A DNA stretch of 64,000 bases, taken from the NCBI RefSeq assembly GCF_003171515.1, contig NC_089398.1, forward strand, positions 186,001 to 250,000, read 5' to 3'. This document shows positions 1-9,977 of the stretch, piece after piece (position 1 is the first letter of the stretch; each line of letters starts with the position of its first letter). The translations under genes and the position numbers were made by a program. The stretch is from Pyrenophora tritici-repentis. Lineage: Eukaryota; Ascomycota; Dothideomycetes; Pleosporales; Pleosporaceae. Under the pieces are notes generated by a model that worked only from the letters and a program-made list of their open reading frames with translations, was not told the DNA's origin and searched no databases.

Positions 1-3000
1 GCCATTGGTGTGTTGTGTCGTTGGTCCTTGTTCGTTGCCAGCCGTGCAATCTTCTCAACATAAGCTTTCTGTGACAGCCAGATCTTTCGCTTCTCTCGGT
101 CCCGTATAACTTCTACTCCTAAAAACCACTGCAAATCCTTTCCTCCGGTCAGGTTGTATCGCTGTTTCAGTTCCTCTTCCACTTTCCGAGCTACTTCCGC
201 GTGCCGTTTCGAAGAGGCAAGGATAATGTCATCAACATAAAAGAAGATGAACACTCCGTCTCGGATCATGCAGCAAGGTTCGTGGGGAACTGGCGAGAAC
301 CCGATTTCTAGAAGGAAGGCAGTGAAGTGTCTTTGCCAGAGCAATGGCGAGATCCGTAGGCCGTACAGCGCTTTGTTTAGTTGCAGTATTGTTCCCTGCT
401 TCCTGTATCCTGGGGGCATCCGCATGTACACTGTTCGATCAATATCTGCGTTGACGAAGGCGTTCGATACGTCGTATTGCTTCAGCTCTAGGTCAAACCG
501 GGCCGCAATCGACACTAGCATCCGAAACGATCTTCCGGCCAGTGTAGCAGCGTAGGTTTCTTGTGCGGTGACATTTCGTTGCTGGTCTCCACGCACTACC
601 AATCGCGCCTTACACTTCTGGAATCGATGGTGCTTGTCAAATTTGTAGGTGTATACCCACATTGAGTCCAGTACCTGCTGGTCGGTCTTCCGAGCCGTCT
701 TCGCCGGGACCTCTGACCAGGATCTGGTTTCCTTGTGGCTATGGAGATGTGTAATCTCAGCCTCTTTGAAAAAATAGAACAACTCGTGATCCTCTCGCAG
801 GCCGTTCGCTTGGGGAGGCGGTGGCAGCTGGCTGCGATGAGGCTTCTTGCCGTTTCGCATCATACGCTCAAGCTTTGCCTTGTCCAGTCGCTCTCCTGCC
901 AAGTTTTGAACGTTTCCTGCCTTGGTGCCTGCCATAAAGGCGGCTGCCCATGGCTCCTTCAACATCCTGTGTTCCGGATGGAGGATACCACTCGCGAGAC
1001 CTTGTTTGCCGTAGCTAGTGTCAAGACCTTGTTTCCCGTAGGCAGTCTCTTCGGATTGTAGGCCGTAGCCTCCGGCATCGCATTGTTCGCGTGGAACGCC
1101 TGCGGATAGACCATGTTCGCGCTGTGCGCCAGTCTGTACACCATGTTCGCCGTAGCTAGTGTCAAGACCTTGTTTCCCGTAGGCAGTCTCTTCGGATTGT
1201 AGGCCGTAGCCTCCGGCATCGCATTGTTCGCGTGGAACGCCTGCGGATAGACCATGTTCGCGCTGTGCGCCAGTCTGTACACCATGTTCGCCGTAGCTAG
1301 TGTCAAGACCTTGTTTCCCGTAGGCAGTCTCTTCGGATTGTAGGCCGTAGCCTCCGGTATCATCGTCCCTGAAGGGGTGTTCCACATTAGTTAGCATTTG
1401 AGCAAGCAGTGCTGCCGGTGGGGCGTATGTGGTGGCGTCGGATAAGGTACTACCTTCCTTCCCGCCTCATCATACTCGAGCCGCCCATTTTCCGGCGCTC
1501 TAGCAATGGTCTCATCTTCGTAGAAAGTTCCAAGTTCTTCCCGTGTGGGATTTGGTCCAGGGGGCAGTTCAATAGTTCGAATCCATGCTGCTATCTCCTC
1601 TGTAGTGCTATGCATAAGATTGTCCATAACCTCTTTATGCTCTCCACTATATACGACTTCCTCGTCGAATACAACGTCGCGAGTGCTAATGACCTTGCCT
1701 ATAGATGGTACCCAAATTCGGAATATGTTCGTCGAACGGTAACCAACTAAGTACCCTATCCAGGCTTTCGGGTCAAATCTCTGTAGACGTCCTTTTCCTC
1801 GCTTCGTGTCATCCGTCATCGCAAATGCCTTACAGCCGTACGCTCGTAAATGCGACAGGTTGGGCTTGCGTGGTGATGTAACAACTCCATTCTGGAAAGC
1901 GATTGCCGTGAAGAACATCTCGTATGGAGATCTCCAGCGGTTCTGATATTTCGGCGTCCTGTTGTGTAGGTAGACGGCGGTCCGGGCGATTTCCGGCCAT
2001 TGGTCCCACGGCAGATGTGCATCGAGTCGCATTGCTCGACCCTTTTCTTTTACCACACCCCCTGAGCGTTCGGCTCCTCCGTTTTGCGCTTGCGTATCGG
2101 GGCGGAAGGCTCGAGTACTATACCTCTTGTTCTGCACCATCTGGCGACCTCTGGCTTCACGGAAAATATCTCGTTGTCCGTCTCAATAACCTTTACCGTT
2201 ATACCAAATTGATTCATCATAAAGGTGACGAACATCTTAAGGCTTTTAAGGATGACTCTTGCCGTTCGGTTGTCACTAAGATAGAAATCCCATATGTATC
2301 CCGTAACGCGGCAGTTAATAAGCATCTGACTCTTCTCCTTGGTCGTACTTTCTGCTTCGTAGTCGTGAAAGTCGATCGCAACTCGCTCTCCCGGACCTTC
2401 TAAAATAGTCCGGGGCGTCCGTCGTATCATTCGCTTCGACTTTGATATCCCACAGGCATCGCATTTCACTGTGGGGACCCCGACGATCTTCACCCCCAGA
2501 TTGGTTCACTAGGTGTTCTAGGGCGTCGGATCCAGGGTGGCCAAGTCTCTTGTGCCAGACTATAGCCTCAGCTCGTTTTCGTACGGCTGTCCTGCGCGTT
2601 GGCTGCTGCGTTGAAAACGCTGCTCGCGCCTCAGCGTCATTGAGTTCCAGTATCCATTGTCCGTACTTCTCGTGTAGTACTGCCAGTTCGCTATCGTCGG
2701 ACCGTCGGAGGATTGTTGGGTCGGATTTGGTGTCCCACCAAAGACCTTGCCGGCGGAGTATCCGGAAGGAGACAAGACTGCAGTGTAGGTCAGGGCAGTA
2801 GGCGACGTTCTCGAGGTAGAGGAGACGGTGACCGTCTGCGCTATCTACTCTCAGAGTAACTGAACCGTATGCCTTAATCCACACCCTTGTATTGCCTGCC
2901 CAGAGGAAGTCTCCTGTCATAGGCGGTCGAATATTCGTGAATCGTCCGAGGTCGTTGCCGACGTGTATAGTGGTTCCGGAGTCCATTATGTAAGAGCGTT

Positions 3001-3028
3001 GAAGTGGGTACTTAGATTCCTTTGCCAT
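1..3028 (-). pseudogene. Copia-1 pol polyprotein, frameshifted and partial
   Basis: Reading from 3028 downward, the frame opens with MAKESKYPLQ. It carries the retropepsin motif DSGTT near residue 16, then the integrase zinc-binding H-H-C-C residues and the integrase core with its NGGAERSGG segment. Three small indels, all absent from the 14707-18525 copy, split it into separate frames. The start of the RT domain is visible left of about 950 and includes the QYDVSNAFV segment. The product would be a cytoplasmic polyprotein for reverse transcription and integration. As it stands this copy cannot make one, unless the homopolymer indels are sequencing errors. Confidence 0.9.
1003..1378 (-). repeat. 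In-frame 141-bp tandem repeat in Copia-1 pol (copy A)
   Basis: The string ggccgtagcc recurs at 1061, 1202 and 1343, a period of exactly 141 bp (47 codons), with about 2.5 units present. It encodes repeats of GGYGLQSEETAYGKQGLDTS between integrase and reverse transcriptase. The related plus-strand copia at 6376-8780 lacks it. Confidence 0.92.
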
Positions 3029-3082
3029 AAATGATGAGGCACAGATTATAAGGTTGATCTGGCCTATGTTCCGGCCTTCTGG

Positions 3083-3085
3083 TCA
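3083..3085 (-). other. In-frame TGA between gag and pol (Copia-1, copy A)
   Basis: Reading the minus strand, gag ends at TGA followed by C. The same frame then stays open for 18 codons to the pol ATG at 3028. The arrangement is identical at 18580-18582 and is also present in the diverged copy at 6334-6336. Confidence 0.8.
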
Positions 3086-3513
3086 CTCGACAGTATCCTC
3101 TACCGGAGTGCTCTGTGACTTCTTAATCTGGGGTGTCCCTAATTTAGCTCTCTTGGCTCCCCTTATCTCTTGTTCGAGATCAGTGTCGCTATCAATTCGG
3201 TGCTGAGCCATCGTCTTCAGTGTTTCACGTGGCTTCCACCAAACAGGGGCGCAGTGATCGGAATGGTCTGGTCTGACTTGGTCTTGGTCTGGTCTAGACC
3301 GCCAAGACTTGGTCTGGTCTGGCGATTTTTTGAGACCGTGGTCGGACCGGTCTAGATGATCGGACCGGTCCGGCTATAAATAGGTCCACGTGACTAGATC
3401 TTAGACTAATCTAGCCAGAAAATTTAGCACAATATGAGTCATTAAGATCAAGGTAAGTCTTCTACTTACATAGAACAATCAAGTCCTTAACAACCTACTT
3501 ATATACTATTGTT

Positions 3514-5976
3514 ATGGAGCCTTCAACACCAACCTCACCGTCCCCATCGAATATTATAAGACTAGATTTAACGTCTCTTACTCCATCTCCTATCCCCACG
3601 TCATCACCCACCCCTATACTATCACCCACTCCTATTCAATATCACGAATCTCCAGATGAGTTCGTGCAGGGCGGTATCACGTACGTGAAACGTGCAATAA
3701 TTGCAAGGAAGGATTTCCGTCAAGGTACATCACACATCTGGAAGTACGGACTCCAATACATTCGAGATAGCGATAAGAAAGAGGTGTATTACTGCCATGA
3801 GTGCAGGGTTGGGAAGAGCAAGCAAGAGTTGTTTGTCATCAATGGCACTTCTAGGATCCGGAATCACCTGGAACAGAAGCACCAGATTGATCCCAGAGTG
3901 GCATCAAGCGAAAGGGTTCTGTACGGAAGTCTATAATCGACCAGCAAAAGGATGGGGCTGCTTCCAGCATCTTTTTCTGGAAGGAGTCAGTAGAGAAGTT
4001 TAAAGAGCTTCTAATTCGTTGGATTGTGTACTGCCATATCGCCTTCTTTCAATTAGAGAACCAGTACTTTCGTGAACTACTCCTCTTTTTAAATCCGGCA
4101 CTACTCAACCACCTCCCGAAGGCTGCGAAGACTATCCGAAGCTGGGTAATGAATGCATTCATATCGAAGAAGCAACAGCTTAGGGAGGACCTACACCATT
4201 CACGGAGTAGGATCTCTATCTCCTTTGATCTCTGGACTTCACCAAACCCTTACGCTATCCTAGGCGTCGTCGCTATGTGGATTGATACTACCGGCATGCG
4301 ACGTGTTACCGCTTTAGGTATGCGACGTATATACGGCGAACATACTGGAGAGAATCTTGGATCGGTGGTCCTTGAATTGCTGGAAGAATACGACATTAGC
4401 GGAGATCAGATTGGATACTTTATGCTGGATAATGCCTCGGCAAATGATACCGCTGTTGAGTTTATACTCAAGGATCTCTGCCCATGGATGAAGTCAAAAC
4501 AACGTCGTCATCGCCGGCTGCGTTGCTTGGGCCATGTCATCAACCTCTGTTGCCAGGCGTTCCTTATCAGAGATGTCAACAAGCAAGTCAAGCTGGCTTG
4601 ATTCTTATCGATTGCAGATCACAGACAATATAGAGGCTCGTGCACAGTGGCACGTCCCAGAGAATGGTCTGTGATCTGCAATCGATAAGAATCAAGCCAG
4701 CTTGACTTGCTTGTTGACATCTCTGTTCCTTATGGGGCGAAACTGTGAGAAGTATCTTGCGAAGCTGGAGAAGCATCATCAACGTGGCGACTATACGAAG
4801 GTGGAAGAGCTCTGGAAGAAGTTCGGATGTTTGGGTCGTCTTCACAACCTGGTGCGATACATCAGGCTTACTCCACAACGGCGTGAGGAGTTTGCTACAA
4901 TTATTATCGGCGGAGATCTTTCGCAATTCGACGGGCTTGAGCTTATCCAGAACAACTCGACCCGCTGGAACTCATGGTTTTATTCGATTACACGTGCATT
5001 AAATGTTCGAGAACGTTTAGAGCTCTTCTCGGCTCGTCATGTACCTGGAAAGGGCTCCGTAGGGATCGCGAACTTTAAGCTTGATGGACAGCACTGGTTT
5101 GAGCTTGAAAAGATTGAACTCGCTCTCAAAGACTTCTATGCTGCAACTTTGCTTTCTGAAGGTAAGAAGACGTCACTTGCGGACTGGTTTTCAACTTTGG
5201 ACTGCCTTCTCCGGGAGATAAGCGAGACGAAGGATCACTACCACGACATCCACACTGAGGACGATAACAACTTTACATGGAAGTACCTTCAAGGCTGCGC
5301 TGATGCTGCTTGGTTAAAGTGCGTTGAGTACTATAACAATCAGCAGCTGAATTGGCAAAATCGATTCCCTGAAGATACTGACCTTCCACCGGCATATTAT
5401 GCGGCTCAAATCCTTGATCCATATCGCAAGTGGGGATGGTTCAGGCAAGAGTGGGTTCTTCATGGCGACGAAGAGAAGAAGAGGTGGTTTGAAAACGCAC
5501 AATTAGCGGTGAAGCATCTCTGGGAGACAGAGTATAAGGGAAGGTACCCTGTCGAGATGCTGCCACCACCAGCCAGGAAGGAGAGAGATCCTGACCCAGC
5601 ATTTGATCGCCAGCGGGAACATAAGCGCATTCGAATAGACGCTCCAGTTTCTACAACTGATTTGTATGAACAATACATCTCTACTGACCGGCTTCATAAC
5701 GAAGAGGCAGGTTGCAATGAGGCTATTGCGTACTGGCTATCTCGCTACGACTCCCAACGAGATCTCGCTCGCTTCGCTCTAGACATGTTTGCGATCTCGC
5801 CTATGTCGGATGAATGCGAACGTCTTTTTAGTAGCGCGAAGCTTACTATCGTCGATCGCCGTGGTAGGCTGAAGGCAGATATTATAGAAGCGTGCGAGTG
5901 TCTCCGGGCCTGGTATGGAAAGCCCCAAGCTGAGGGGAACAGCGATATCGAGGATAGTGAGAACGAAGACGACTAG
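3514..5976 (+). pseudogene. hAT-1 transposase, copy A (frameshift plus MITE insertion)
   Basis: The ATG at 3514 starts a hAT transposase with a BED-type zinc finger (YYCHEC ... HLEQKH, residues about 95-125). The central region includes FDLWTSPNPYAILG and the catalytic-region motif FMLDNASANDTA. The C-terminus carries the hATC dimerisation domain (SPMSDECERLFSSAK). One C is missing at 3892-3894 relative to the other copy. A 158-bp MITE (4568-4725) interrupts the frame, which resumes at FLMGRNCEK and stops at 5976. The protein would act in the nucleus to cut at the TIRs; as it stands it is broken. Confidence 0.92.
4568..4725. mobile_element. 158-bp hairpin MITE inside hAT-1 transposase (copy A)
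   Basis: It starts CAGAGATGTCAACAAGCAAG and ends with its reverse complement. The arms are about 58 bp, almost perfect, around a 40-bp loop. It is flanked by the 8-bp duplication ttccttat (4560-4567 and 4726-4733). The 8-bp TSD and CAGA terminus mark a hAT-type non-autonomous element. The word AACAAGCAAGT is shared with the hAT at 32401-35532, its likeliest source of transposase. Confidence 0.92.
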
Positions 5977-6147
5977 ATTGACAGTCAGTAGTAAAACACA
6001 TTTCCTCGGCTTCCTTCTTTGCTTCAGCCTCATTCTTGGCGGTCTTGTTGGTCGGACCGGTCTGGTCGGACCGGTCCTTATGTAAGCACCTGGTCTGGTC
6101 TGGTCTGTACCCTCAGACCAGACCAGACCAGACCATTCCGATCACTG

Positions 6148-6336
6148 CCTGAATGGTTCAAGCCAAATCGAGGCATCGCAAGATTAGTACAGTACAAACT
6201 TGAAAATGACACCAACTTACAGAGAACGATGCAGGAAATGTCCCTAGAGACTAAACGACCTCGATTCTCGACAACGTCACGATCGATTACACCTCATATC
6301 AAGACATCACAAACACCGGACGCAGTCATTGAATGA
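6148..6336 (+). pseudogene. Copia-1-related gag, C-terminal fragment ending in TGA
   Basis: The frame reads EWFKPNRGIARLVQYKLEND and ends DAVIE then TGA (6334-6336), followed by CTA. The corresponding Copia-1 gag tail reads VWWKPRETLKTM and ends DTVE then TGA. Everything upstream, including the zinc knuckle, is lost at the hAT junction. After the TGA the frame stays open into pol. Confidence 0.8.
6334..6336 (+). other. In-frame TGA-CTA between gag and pol
   Basis: The stop is followed directly by CTA, and TGA-CTA is a well-known leaky stop context. Thirteen sense codons then lead to the pol ATG at 6376 in the same frame. The same arrangement exists in the diverged Copia-1 copies, with TGA-CCA. 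Confidence 0.75.
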
Positions 6337-6375
6337 CTAGATGGACGCGAAATCTCAAGAATTGATGAGGGCACG

Positions 6376-8780
6376 ATGAAAGCGGCATTCAGCGCAAGCC
6401 AACAAGGATATCCATTAAAGGATGCCTTCATCCTGGATTCCGGCTCGACTACGCACATCTGCAACGACCTCTCAAGAATTGAAGACGTACGCCCGTCGAC
6501 GCCAGGGGACTACATCTGGGCCGGCAGTTCCAAAGTCTGGATACGAGGATACGGAGCTGTCACATTGACAACAGAGGGATCTCAGGACAAACAAGCCCTG
6601 TACATAGTCAACGTTGCGTGGTGTCCAGACTTCCTCTGCAGCCTAGTATCATTCAGGCTACTCCGACGACAAGGAATATGGTGGGACAATCGGGAAGATC
6701 CAACAAGCCTGCGACGATGGGATGGAACAATCATTGCTATCCTATCGGAACGCCATGGGCAATGGATTATCGAAGACACCACTCTATTCGACTCAGCCTT
6801 CCATGTGCGTATGAATCGAACCAAGCGATCACCACAAAGGGCGACAGCTATGCTATGGCATAAACGACTAGGACATCCAGGGCCATCCGCTATTGAACAC
6901 CTCATACAGCAATCTGAGGGGGTGAGGATCAAAGGAATCACCACAGTACAATGTGACGCTTGCGGCAGATCAAAGTCGAAGCGCCAAATAAGAAGGGCGC
7001 TAAGACTAAATGATGAAGGTCCTGGAGAAAGAATTGCAATCGACTTCTATGAGTACGAGGCAGACAGCTTCACTAAGGAAAAGAGTCAGATGCTAATAAC
7101 TTGCCGAAACTCCCGATACGTTTGGGATTTCTACTTCAAAGACAATAGGCCAGCACGCTCTATTATTCGCCTATTAGCCCTCTTTATCCAATTTATGAAG
7201 AAACAGTTCAACATTACGGTCAAGGTCATTGAAACAGACAACGAGATCATCACAGTTAAGCAAGAAGTCGAGAAATGGTGCACGTCCCTATCAATCAGAC
7301 TCGAGCCTTCCGCTCCAGACACACAAGCGCAGAACGGAGGAGCCGAACGCTCAGGGGGTGTGATAAAAGAAAAGGCACGCGCAATTCGACTAGATGCGAA
7401 TCTTCCATGGGAACTCTGGCCAGAGATAACCAGAGCGGCGGTATACCTATACAATCGAACGCCAAATTATCCAAACAAGTGGAAATCGCCTTACGAAATA
7501 TTCTTCACGCGCGCAGCTGCCACAAATGGCATAGTCACCGGACCCCGAAGACCAAACCAAGCTCATCTAAGAGCATATGGGTGCAAAGCCTTTGCAATGA
7601 CAGACGATACCCACCAAGGAAAGTCAAGGCTGCAACGGCTGGACCCAAAAGCCTGGATTGGGTATCTTGTGGGATATCAGTCAACAAACATCTACCGCAT
7701 CTGGATCCCATCCATGGCAAAGGTAATCAGCACTCGCGACGTAGTGTTTAACGAAGAAACAATCTTCAACGGCAAGACTGAGGACCTGATGGACAATCTC
7801 ATGCACAACACCCTAGAGGAAATCGCAACTTGGGTGAGAACAGTCGAACTCCCAGGTACTCAGAGCCAACAACCAGAAACCGAGACGTTCTACGAGGACG
7901 ATACGACGCAGGAAGAGAGCCCGCGCACTCAGAAAACCAGATACCACCAAGGAAGGAAGGTGGTAGAGGCATATCTAACCCCGCCACCAACTCCTCCACC
8001 TGTGGCCTTGCTAGTTCAAGGAGAGGTGAACAACGAGGATATGACGAACATGTCCAACCAATCAACATCAATGACCAGTCCATGGGCAGCCGCATTCATG
8101 GCCGGCACCGAATCAGGACCAGACTCCGCAACAATCAATCGGATCGGCATGATTGATTCCTATCTAGGTTAAAGGCTGCCTAATAAAGTAACTCTTTAAC
8201 CTATATAGGAATCAATCATGTCGATCGATTGATTGTTGCGGAGTCTGATCAGGACACATTGGTCAACACGAAGGAAAGCCAATCGACAAGGCTCAGGTGA
8301 AGAGACTGCTATCTAAGGGAATCAAGCCCTATCGTAACCAGCTACCGCCACTCCCAACAGCATACTCAAAGCTGGAAGACCATCCACTATACGACATGTT
8401 CAAGGAAGCAGAAAAGACACACCTTCGGAGTCACCAACAAATGAAGTCATGGACTGAGGTCCAAGCATCACCAGTCAAACGAGCAGGGCACCAGATCCTA
8501 GACTGTATGTGGGTATACACCTACAAACTCGACAAGCATCACCGCCTCATCAAATGCAAGGCAAGATTGGTGGTAAGGGGAGACCAACAACGCAACATCA
8601 CCTCCCAAGACACATACGCAGCAACATTGGCAGGACGCTCATTCAGAATGCTCATGGCAATCGCCGCCAAATACGATCTTGAGCTAAAGCAATACGACGT
8701 CACTAATGCTTTTGTGCATGCTACAATCGACAGAGAAATATACATGAGGATGCCAAAAGGATATCAGAAGCCTGGCACTC
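6376..8780 (+). pseudogene. Copia pol polyprotein, interrupted by a MITE and truncated by a LINE
   Basis: The ATG at 6376 opens a pol with protease (ILDSGSTTHICND), integrase zinc finger (HKRLGHPGPSAIEHL ... CDACG) and integrase core (IDFYEYEAD, IETDNEI, QNGGAERSGG). The frame is open to 8119. There a MITE enters after GTESG, and removing it with one target copy restores the frame (HIGQHEGKPIDKAQVK). RT follows (KCKARLVVRGDQQRN, LKQYDVTNAFVHA) and is cut at RMPKGYQKPGT by the LINE at 8781. The YVDD motif and RNase H are missing. It lacks the 47-residue repeat seen in Copia-1. Confidence 0.92.
8120..8247. mobile_element. 128-bp hAT-type MITE, TSD atcaggac
   Basis: The termini are CAGACTCCGCAACAATCAATC and its reverse complement. 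The target copies atcaggac lie at 8112-8119 and 8248-8255. The same element lies in opposite orientation at 26234-26361. Its ends match the hAT at 53312-56506, the probable source of transposase. Internal sequence folds further (AGGTTAAAG / CTTTAACCT). Confidence 0.95.
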
Positions 8781-9713
8781 TATTATTATTATTATTATTA
8801 TATTTCCATTAGAGTCCTGTATCAGTCGGTGACTATGTAGGACTTTGGCTAAGCCGTTCTATGTATGTTGTTCAATATGGAGTTTCTATAGGTCTTGTAC
8901 AATTTGGAGGATAGTTGCGTAGTCCAATTTCCGAGCTAGTCTTCCATTGGCGCGGGTGCTAAAGAGCAGTGTGGTGAACAGAAAGAGATGTAACAGCGAG
9001 CTCTTTGCGAAAAGAAATATTGTTTGTAGTTTTATACAGTGTCTGTCTGTTGTTTTGTGTAGGCGTCTGTATATAGGGATCTACAAGAGAGATAGTAGAT
9101 CTATACATCTAGTGCCTGGTCGGTGTTTTGCTCGTGCGTGTGCTAGTGAAAGCAGGTGCTAGAGCGGTTCGGTATATGGGGTCGGTATATCGAGTCGGTT
9201 TAGGTCGTTCGGTGGAGAGGGCTTTTGGTGTAGGCGTCTGTATATAGGGATCTACAAGAGAGATAATAGATCTATACATCTAGTGCCTGGTCGGTGTTTT
9301 GCTCGTGAGTGTGCTGGTGACAGCAGGTGCTGGAGCGGTTCGGTATATGGGGTCGGTATATCGAGTTGGTTTAGGGCGTTCGGGTATAGGTAGCATCTAG
9401 ATATATAGGCCTATTACTTTGCAGCAATAGAGATATATACCTAAGGAAGAGCCGTTGCTCTGTCGGTTTCGTAGAGGGTGCCTTCGATCGAACATCTAAA
9501 ATCAGTTGGCGCACGGGCCATTTGCAGAGATTTCTCTCAACTAAGGCCAGGTAACAACTCTGTCAAAGTTGCAGCGGCCAGCGCGCCCGCCACAACGCCT
9601 GCACGCAAAAGCAGACGTTGGAAACTGATTCTAGGAAGGCATTTCAATGGAATTGAGATGAAAAAAGGGTAATCCAGGACCTTTTTGTCATCTCGAAAAG
9701 TTGGTGTTCGATG
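8781..9713 (-). mobile_element. Non-autonomous LINE derivative without ORFs
   Basis: On the minus strand the 3' end is a TAA-repeat tail (8781-8801) preceded by about 250 bp that match the 3' UTR of the LINE at 9726-14451. Instead of ORF2, the 5' part (about 9050-9713) holds a 171-bp tandem repeat and 320 bp of unrecognised sequence. The unit is flanked by a 12-bp duplication, agcctggcactc (8769-8780 and 9714-9725). It therefore moved as one piece by target-primed reverse transcription, presumably with the LINE's enzyme. Confidence 0.8.
9057..9395 (-). repeat. 171-bp tandem repeat, two units
   Basis: Unit 1 starts at 9057 and unit 2 at 9228, both opening gtgtaggcgtctgtatatag, with a few substitutions. 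They sit in the 5' half of the short LINE derivative, where some LINEs carry promoter monomers. A promoter role is inference only. Confidence 0.88.
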
Positions 9714-9977
9714 AGCCTGGCACTCTATTATTATTATTATTATATTTCCATTAGAGTCCTGTATCAGTCGGTGACTATGTAGGACTTTGGCTAAGCCGTT
9801 CTATGTATGATGGTCGTTGTGGAGTTTCTATGGGTCTTGTACAATTTGGGTGGTGTTTTGCGTACTCCAATTTCAGAGCTAGTCTTCCATTGGCGCGGGT
9901 GCTAAAGAGCAGTGTGGTGAATAGAAAGAGATGTAGCAGCGGGCTCTTTTAGATAAGGAAATATTGTTTTTGTAGTT

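Larger units (their letters stand above)
1..3251 (-). mobile_element. Copia-1 retrotransposon, copy A (partial, runs off the left edge)
   Basis: This minus-strand Ty1/copia fragment matches 15494-18748 almost base for base. It holds most of pol and the last part of gag. The RT/RNase H end and its LTR would lie left of the window. At the right it is cut by a hAT at 3252, preceded by the 8-bp target copy caggggcg (3244-3251). Compared with the second copy it has lost one G at 1420-1423, one G at 2099-2102 and a TC after 2497, and these losses break the reading frame. Confidence 0.93.
3252..6147 (+). mobile_element. hAT-1 DNA transposon, copy A
   Basis: It begins CAGTGATCGGAATGGTCTGG and ends with the inverted repeat, ...CCATTCCGATCACTG. 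Subterminal regions at both ends hold arrays of GGTCTGGTCTG and TCGGACCGGTC. The left target copy is caggggcg (3244-3251), but the right flank reads cctgaatg, so the TSD does not match here, whereas the twin at 18749-21627 has a perfect one. This copy has 18 extra bases in the left subterminal array (within 3341-3370). Confidence 0.93.
6148..8780 (+). mobile_element. Copia-1-related retrotransposon on the plus strand (truncated both ends)
   Basis: The fragment runs from late gag to the start of the RT domain. The left edge is the hAT-1 terminus at 6147. The first bases, cctgaatgg, align with the site where hAT-1 entered gag in the 14452-22994 element. The right edge is a LINE tail at 8781. 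It contains a 128-bp MITE (8120-8247). Its protein is clearly homologous to Copia-1 pol but well diverged, so it is another subfamily. Confidence 0.9.

Noticed and set aside
959..1387. A 142-aa minus-strand frame with a 47-residue period (and its twin at 16452-16880)
   Set aside because: It is an out-of-frame reading of the 141-bp repeat. The true pol frame passes through the same bases.
9057..9395. CRISPR-like direct repeats
   Set aside because: Two 171-bp units without spacers, in a eukaryotic transposon.
9478..9672. 64-aa plus-strand frame as a host gene
   Set aside because: It has no recognisable family and lies within a DNA unit that moved with LINE sequence.
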